DNA of 64,000 nt from Owenia fusiformis (Eukaryota > Annelida > Polychaeta > Sabellida > Oweniidae): NCBI GenBank assembly GCA_903813345.2, contig CAIIXF020000007.1:22057564-22121563 (forward strand), given 5' to 3'. Each line of letters opens with the position of its first letter. Position 1 is the first letter of the stretch. The notes beneath the pieces were generated by a model. The model was given only the letters and a program-made list of their open reading frames with translations. It was not told where the DNA came from and did no database searches. Shown here in pieces: positions 53,366 to 64,000 of the stretch. Both the position numbers and the translations under genes were made by a program.

Positions 53366-55222
53366 TTCACCCGTGGCCTGGGACAGGCCGTCGTGATCAT
53401 TCAGAGCTTTTCCACAGTTTTGTGATAAGGGTGGGGCAGGGCTGGTCCATACTGATGTAATTGGGGTTTGGGTGCTGTCTGGATTGGGCGGATTATCAAT
53501 GGATGTTACTTCATCAATTTCAGCTGAACTCTCATAAGGGCCTGTGTTGTCTGAACTACTGCTAATAACACTGCAAGTGTCGAGTGTGTCCAAATCTTCA
53601 TCAAGTTGTGGTGTGTCATCCTGGCCAAGATCACACAGGGTTTTAAAGGAGTTCTCAATTGGGGTTGGCTGGTCTTTCGGGGTCAGTGTCATAGTTGACT
53701 TTTTAAATTCTTTTGGCCTTGCATCAGTTGGTTTGGTTTCAGTGGGACATTTTGAATCTAGCTTGGGGTTTGGTTTTGCTTTATCGTCAGACTTAGACGT
53801 AGATTTGTCCTTCTTGATTCGTTTGGATTGGGGCGCAGGGTTGTTGTCACTTTTGGTTGTGGTGAGAGATGAGGTTGATTTGTATTGCGTCGTGTCATCT
53901 CGGTAGCAGAGATTCATATCATGATCTTGAACCCTAGGGGGAATGGCCCTGTTGGTACGTTGTGACAGACCTCCTCTGGGGGCTGTTCCACCTCTGCCTC
54001 GTGTCCTTTGGGTTGTATTTCCACGATGATATTGTTGATTTTCCACGTCGGGAGTAATACATACTATTTTCCCTCGTCTGATAGTGAGATTTTCTTCTCC
54101 TGCTTCCCTTCTCTCTTTCAATTCCTCTCTCAGTTTTCTGGAGATCTCTCGATCTTCTGGCGATAGGTCTGGGTGGATGTACACATTGGTCCACCGTCCT
54201 TCATACCTGAGTTTGCGTGAGCGGGACAGTATTTGTCCAGTGTAGTTGTCATCTTTCATCATGACAAGAAGGAGCCTTGGTTTGTTGAGTTTTCTACCTA
54301 ATCTTATTGTTTTTACTATCTGGATGTTGGGAAGCTCGAGGCCATCTTCGAAGATCTGTTTGACTTCCTCTAGGTCCTGTGATTCTGCAGTTCCGAATTC
54401 AAGTGAGGTGAACTCTTCTAGATTATGGAGAATGATGTTCTTCCTGCGTCTTTCTTGATCATTGACACTTTTAAAACCGCTTCTTACTGATTCAGCAACA
54501 TTTGGGTATATTTTGTTCTCAGACTTTTTCACTACTGAAGAGAATGACCTACTAAGCTGGGCAACTTCCTTTAGTGAGTTTTCAACTGCTCCCTTCCCTA
54601 AATTGATCTCTTTTGCTGACTCATTGAATGTGTCAATTTTTTGAGAGACATTGTTGTACAAATCTTGGAGATTTTTAACTTTAATTGAGACTGAATCAAC
54701 GCTTTTCTTTGTCAGACTCTGGTCTTTCTTGATTGACATTAGGGAGTTTGCTACAGATTTTGCAACATCAAAAATACCTGATTTGGCTTGCTCAATAATG
54801 TAATTAACCTGCGGTTCACATTTGTGACAGTACCAGTGAGTTCCATTAGTTGATGCATTGAGTAGGGCTAGATCGTTTTCATCAAGATTTTCACAAGTGT
54901 TACAAATCCAGAGATCACAGAACTCACATCCGAGTAGGTTGGAATTGGGAACTTTGCATCTATCACATTTATGTTGAATGGAAGAAGTTGAAGGTGTATG
55001 CTTACCAGCTGTCGGTGTCACCTCGTTCGCGTTCTGGTTCTTCTCAGAGTTGGATTTTGGTGAAAGGATTTTTTTCAATTTTTCAATTTTTGACGTCTTC
55101 TCGTTTGATTTCTCGCGAGATTTAGGGCCCCTTTTCGACTTACTGTCATGTCGTTCATGGTGGGTCTTGTCCTCAGTATCGTCTACAATTATCGGTACTT
55201 GCTCAGTAGTTCTAGTTCTCAT
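53360..55222 (-). CDS. LINE ORF1: PHD-finger, coiled-coil RNA-binding protein
   Basis: 620 aa from a clear ATG. ORF1 proteins bind LINE RNA and form the ribonucleoprotein. Residues about 10-70 are basic and Ser/Lys-rich. A PHD/RING-like zinc finger spans about 85-136 (HKCDRCKV, CEFCDLWICNTC, HWYCHKC). A heptad-rich region follows at about 165-245. Next is an RRM-like block with RRRKNIILHNLEE, IVKTIRLGRK, RLLLVMM and YIHPDLSPEDREISRKLREE. The last 200 residues are low in complexity, with RGRGG, Lys/Ser/Pro runs and an acidic end. The finger suggests the CR1-related ORF1 type. The stop TGA is the proposed readthrough site. Confidence 0.9.
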   Translation of the reverse strand: MRTRTTEQVPIIVDDTEDKTHHERHDSKSKRGPKSREKSNEKTSKIEKLKKILSPKSNSEKNQNANEVTPTAGKHTPSTSSIQHKCDRCKVPNSNLLGCEFCDLWICNTCENLDENDLALLNASTNGTHWYCHKCEPQVNYIIEQAKSGIFDVAKSVANSLMSIKKDQSLTKKSVDSVSIKVKNLQDLYNNVSQKIDTFNESAKEINLGKGAVENSLKEVAQLSRSFSSVVKKSENKIYPNVAESVRSGFKSVNDQERRRKNIILHNLEEFTSLEFGTAESQDLEEVKQIFEDGLELPNIQIVKTIRLGRKLNKPRLLLVMMKDDNYTGQILSRSRKLRYEGRWTNVYIHPDLSPEDREISRKLREELKERREAGEENLTIRRGKIVCITPDVENQQYHRGNTTQRTRGRGGTAPRGGLSQRTNRAIPPRVQDHDMNLCYRDDTTQYKSTSSLTTTKSDNNPAPQSKRIKKDKSTSKSDDKAKPNPKLDSKCPTETKPTDARPKEFKKSTMTLTPKDQPTPIENSFKTLCDLGQDDTPQLDEDLDTLDTCSVISSSSDNTGPYESSAEIDEVTSIDNPPNPDSTQTPITSVWTSPAPPLSQNCGKALNDHDGLSQATGEQ

Positions 55223-55736
55223 CTTCAGGTAGGATCTATTATTACCTTACTTAGAATTTGAACGGTACTGGCGTTGGAGGATTGATGTCGTAAATTTTTC
55301 TTTGCGTGATGAAGACAATGGGGTAGTCTAATTTGGGTACGGATTTCTGCAAAATGCGTCGCGCTCAGCTCGGAAGTTCCTTTGCATCAGGTAGTTGAGA
55401 TATTGTTGTGGACTCTCTAAGATAATATAGATCTCAAATTATCCATTCTCAATGAATCATGCAAAGAGGCATTGTTAGTAAAAACCGATTAATGGTATTG
55501 GAGCTATGAACTGTTATATTTGCTATTTAGGCCAAGGTTGTTTGCTTGTCAAAAAGACCTTGAATAATTTTGATAAAAAAAAGAGATTCGAAGAACACAA
55601 AAATAAAAAATGGCCGGAAAATGAAGTTTCAAAATTGATTATATGCAGATAGCTACATGACAATCACATATAAATTTGCTTTAATAGGTTTTTAACATAA
55701 TGATATACATGCAGAATTGAATTAATGCATACGTAC

Positions 55737-55890
55737 CTACAGAACAACTGCACAAATCGGCAAATTCGATCGGTTTTCTCGGCTAACTTTTCACTCGTGT
55801 TTCTTCGCCAGATGGCGCTACTAATTTTAGAGGACACTTCCGGTAGAGATAGAAAATAAATTTGCAGTCAATTTATGTTCAATAACGAAG
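55737..55890. promoter_or_regulatory. Putative bidirectional promoter and non-coding first exons of STK11 and SCRN
   Basis: On the minus strand a strong donor, TGTAG then GTACGT (GT at 55736-55735), closes a possible 5' UTR exon that would join the acceptor before STK11 (48864). On the plus strand AACGAAG then GTAATA (GT at 55891) could close an SCRN 5' exon joining the acceptor at 57730. Between them lie ACTTCCGG (55836-55843, ETS-type) and CCAGATGGCGC (YY1-like). CpGs are frequent here compared with the surroundings. Head-to-head genes with ETS and YY1 sites are a common promoter design. The exon assignments are inference. Confidence 0.45.
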
Positions 55891-55899
55891 GTAATATTG

Positions 55900-57720
55900 A
55901 TATTTTAAGTGTACAAACATAAGCAAACTGTTTATATTACGTATTTTCAACAAAATAAATCACATGAACTATTTTGCTGTGATGCTTTCTGTAAAAATAC
56001 CCACTTCATTTCTGCAGTTATTTTTTTGGAGACTCCCTCAAGACTGAGTCAGTGATTCATTCACTGAGTCTGAGAACTTGAGAGATCAATTTGGCTTTGA
56101 TCAACTATATTTTAGTGTTGTCGTTGTGTGCCATAATTGTACATTGATGCATTGGGAATTTTCTGGAGTAAAAATCTTGAATAATTGCAACTTGAGTTTT
56201 TAGGTAATTTTTGGACAGAGGAAGGCCTGCATTGAGTGTCCGACAATTACCCACATGGACGACATTGCCTCCCTGCACTCTAAATATAGAATGCAAATGG
56301 ACTAAATTGGACTGCTTACATTTCAGGATTTAGTAAACACTCATAAATGTATCCATATCAGCTTTGCAGGGCTGTCAACCATCCCGCAATAATCATGATT
56401 GACCCGCAAATTTGATCACAATTTGGCCGAATTGTAGAATCTCGCAAATCCCTTGAATGTCCAGCAGTTAGGTTTACAAATTTGTCCCTTGAGAAAATAT
56501 TCACGGGTTGACATGTCTTGCTTTGTCAACTCAGAGACATATAAAAGTATATGTCAACTCAAAGCACAAGCACAATATCTAAAAGAAATTACATGTAAAC
56601 TACTGCAGGTGTCAAAATGAATTGTTTGGTCATAAGTTCCAGAAGTTTGGATACAAAAGATCAACAAACACATGTGAAATTCGTTTCTTGGTTTGTTGCT
56701 TTTACATATCATAGGTCTACGATTCTTTGATATTTTGGTTGCGATATTAGGTCTAACTGTATTTTAGATTAACTAATATAACAGAAGACTTGTTCATGCC
56801 TCGTTAATTTTCTAAAATAGCCAGTGGAAAACCTATGGCTGTTGCTGTCCTTTCCTCTATTTTAGAGGAAGTTAAACTCTTTCATTTCATTCTAAACTCA
56901 CCTGCAAAAGAGAGTAAAATATTCTTCAATATTTTAATGATTTTGTAATTTATCAGACATTGTTGACTGATGTGTCAACAAACTAACAAACTATGCACTA
57001 TAATTTATTTTGTGATAGGTGACAATGTTTTCATGGAAGTCACCATGAGAAAAATGGAAAGTCAGAAAATTACACATGCTTCTTTCTATCAGATACTGTA
57101 AATGCTTCATAATCGACAAATAATGGAATACAGATACATTTGTGAGTGTTTGCCAAATCCTGGAAGGTAAATCGCAGTCACATTCTTTAACTAAATCTTA
57201 TTTTTCTAATTTGACTGACAAAAATAAAAACATTGAAATAGCTTTGTAGGTTTAGGGTTTTAGATGAGCTGCCCCTACCCTGATCCTTGACTCTTGACTT
57301 TGACTTTGTAGGCTTATAAAATCTGATATACACAAATGGTTATGGTTGCCTATGGTTGCATCTATACACCTCAGGCTCAGATCTGGCCCTACACTAGCCA
57401 AACATTGATTCTCAATTCATGTAGCCCCTATTTTCAGAGAAACGTGTATAGAACACAAAATATAGGATAACTCTGCAGCCAGCAAAATTTGGCTAGCCTA
57501 GCATGTAATGGAGGCATTGGTTAGAGGAAACATAAGCCCTCTCTGAAATCAAATCGAAAAAATCTCAAATCTAATGACAACCCAATTCGGCATCTTTTAG
57601 AGAGATAAGGAAACATACATGTCACATGTGATGGTCAAATCATGTGGTCCATGTATTAATATCTTATGTTTGCTTGTACATGTATATTCATTTATGATAC
57701 AGTCACAAAAACTGTCATAT
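55900..57720. other. Probable SCRN 5' intron, nothing else recognised
   Basis: AT-rich sequence with a few short translations and no convincing coding exon. Some CAGTAGG-like and CATTTCATT repeats occur. It is consistent with an intron between a 5' UTR exon near 55.9 kb and the first coding exon. Confidence 0.45.
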
Positions 57721-57746
57721 GTATTTCAGATCACACCAAACAAGAG

Positions 57747-63636
<5,890 letters not shown>

Positions 63637-63643
63637 ATCTAAA

Positions 63644-63649
63644 AATAAA
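63644..63649 (+). other. Polyadenylation signal candidate 1, SCRN
   Basis: AATAAA eight bases after the SCRN stop codon. A second one lies at 63766-63771 and would give a more usual 3' UTR length. Confidence 0.35.
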
Positions 63650-63765
63650 ATGTCACATAGTTCAAGTCATTCCTTTTCAAATAGAACAAACTTTGCAATT
63701 GACTTAATAGGGGGGATAAGTGGGTATTCTAAATGTTAAGAAAGAGACTTATTTCTTCTCTTCTA

Positions 63766-63771
63766 AATAAA
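63766..63771 (+). other. Polyadenylation signal candidate 2, SCRN
   Basis: AATAAA 130 bases after the SCRN stop; the likelier of the two signals. Assigned by position only. Confidence 0.45.
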
Positions 63772-63893
63772 AGTACAGAACCAAGATGATACATAATTTC
63801 AGTCTAATGTTTGAGAAGAGGGGAAGAAACCCCAGGGTTCAAAGATGACATACGCTTATAATGTAAATCTGTATTGAGATGACATCGTCGCTG

Positions 63894-63991
63894 ATTGGTT
63901 TAGCGAGTCGATCATTGATTGGTCTAAAACTAGGTCAATTTGAAAATTTTGAAAACCAAGATGGAGGGTAAACAAATAAACGTACTTCCGG
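63894..63991. promoter_or_regulatory. Promoter-like cluster at the right edge
   Basis: Two inverted CCAAT boxes (ATTGG at 63894-63898 and 63918-63922), a YY1-like CCAAGATGG (63956-63964) and an ETS-like ACTTCCGG (63984-63991) fall within 100 bases. The gene itself would lie beyond the window. Confidence 0.4.
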
Positions 63992-64000
63992 GAAAGGAGG

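Larger units (their letters stand above)
50304..55222 (-). mobile_element. Full-length CR1/L2-group non-LTR retrotransposon (LINE), both ORFs intact
   Basis: About 4.9 kb on the minus strand: ORF1 (55222-53360), ORF2 (53359-50498), a short 3' UTR and a GAT-repeat tail. The 5' UTR boundary above 55222 is not resolved. Both reading frames are free of frameshifts and premature stops, apart from the single TGA that separates them, which implies a recent insertion and possible activity. The element has the same orientation as STK11 and lies between the STK11 coding exon and its likely first exon. A PHD-type finger in ORF1 and an APE endonuclease plus reverse transcriptase in ORF2 put it in the CR1/L2/Crack part of LINE diversity. 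I cannot fix the clade by eye. Confidence 0.9.

Noticed and set aside
53544-53906. Plus-strand frames opposite the LINE (for example 120 codons)
   Set aside because: They mirror the dense coding sequence of LINE ORF1 and carry no domain.

Overview
The window is AT-rich animal (metazoan) nuclear DNA: genes split into many short exons with GT-AG introns, long introns full of short inverted-repeat transposons and minisatellites, and a full-length non-LTR retrotransposon. Domain content and repeat style suit a marine invertebrate (lophotrochozoan or ambulacrarian). I cannot name the species from sequence alone.

Layout. 1-5.0 kb: a candidate first coding exon of an unrecognised minus-strand gene (2291-2450), a 32-bp minisatellite and small transposons. 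5.0-28.7 kb: a complete minus-strand polypeptide GalNAc-transferase (GALNT) gene. I rebuilt 11 coding exons that keep one frame and give 576 aa (type II membrane anchor, GT-A catalytic domain, ricin-type lectin domain). 30.9-37.0 kb: a complete minus-strand ALDH9A1 gene (9 coding exons, 521 aa). 37-47.4 kb: gene-free, with transposons and two minisatellites. 47.4-48.7 kb: STK11/LKB1 on the minus strand, whose whole coding region is one uninterrupted exon (416 aa). 50.3-55.2 kb: an intact CR1/L2-like LINE on the minus strand. About 55.74-55.89 kb: a likely shared promoter with non-coding first exons for STK11 (leftward) and SCRN (rightward), which would place the LINE in STK11 intron 1. 57.7-63.6 kb: plus-strand secernin (SCRN), 6 coding exons, 428 aa. 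The right edge (63.89-63.99 kb) has CCAAT, YY1-like and ETS-like motifs, probably the promoter of another gene.

The genes are ordinary housekeeping genes with no obvious shared pathway: Golgi O-glycosylation, aldehyde oxidation in carnitine synthesis, a master kinase, and a C69-family N-terminal nucleophile protein. The notable biology lies elsewhere. (1) LINE ORF1 and ORF2 lie in one frame, separated by a single TGA in the context TGA-CTA-G, a known stop-readthrough context. ORF2 has no ATG upstream of its first endonuclease motifs. (2) The 3' end of GALNT exon 6, including the catalytic His and the splice donor, is tandemly copied six times at a period of 66 bp. This gives six in-frame donors in an open frame. 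(3) Several transposon families show target-site duplications, including a piggyBac-like element with a nested insertion whose empty site can be read from another copy in the window.
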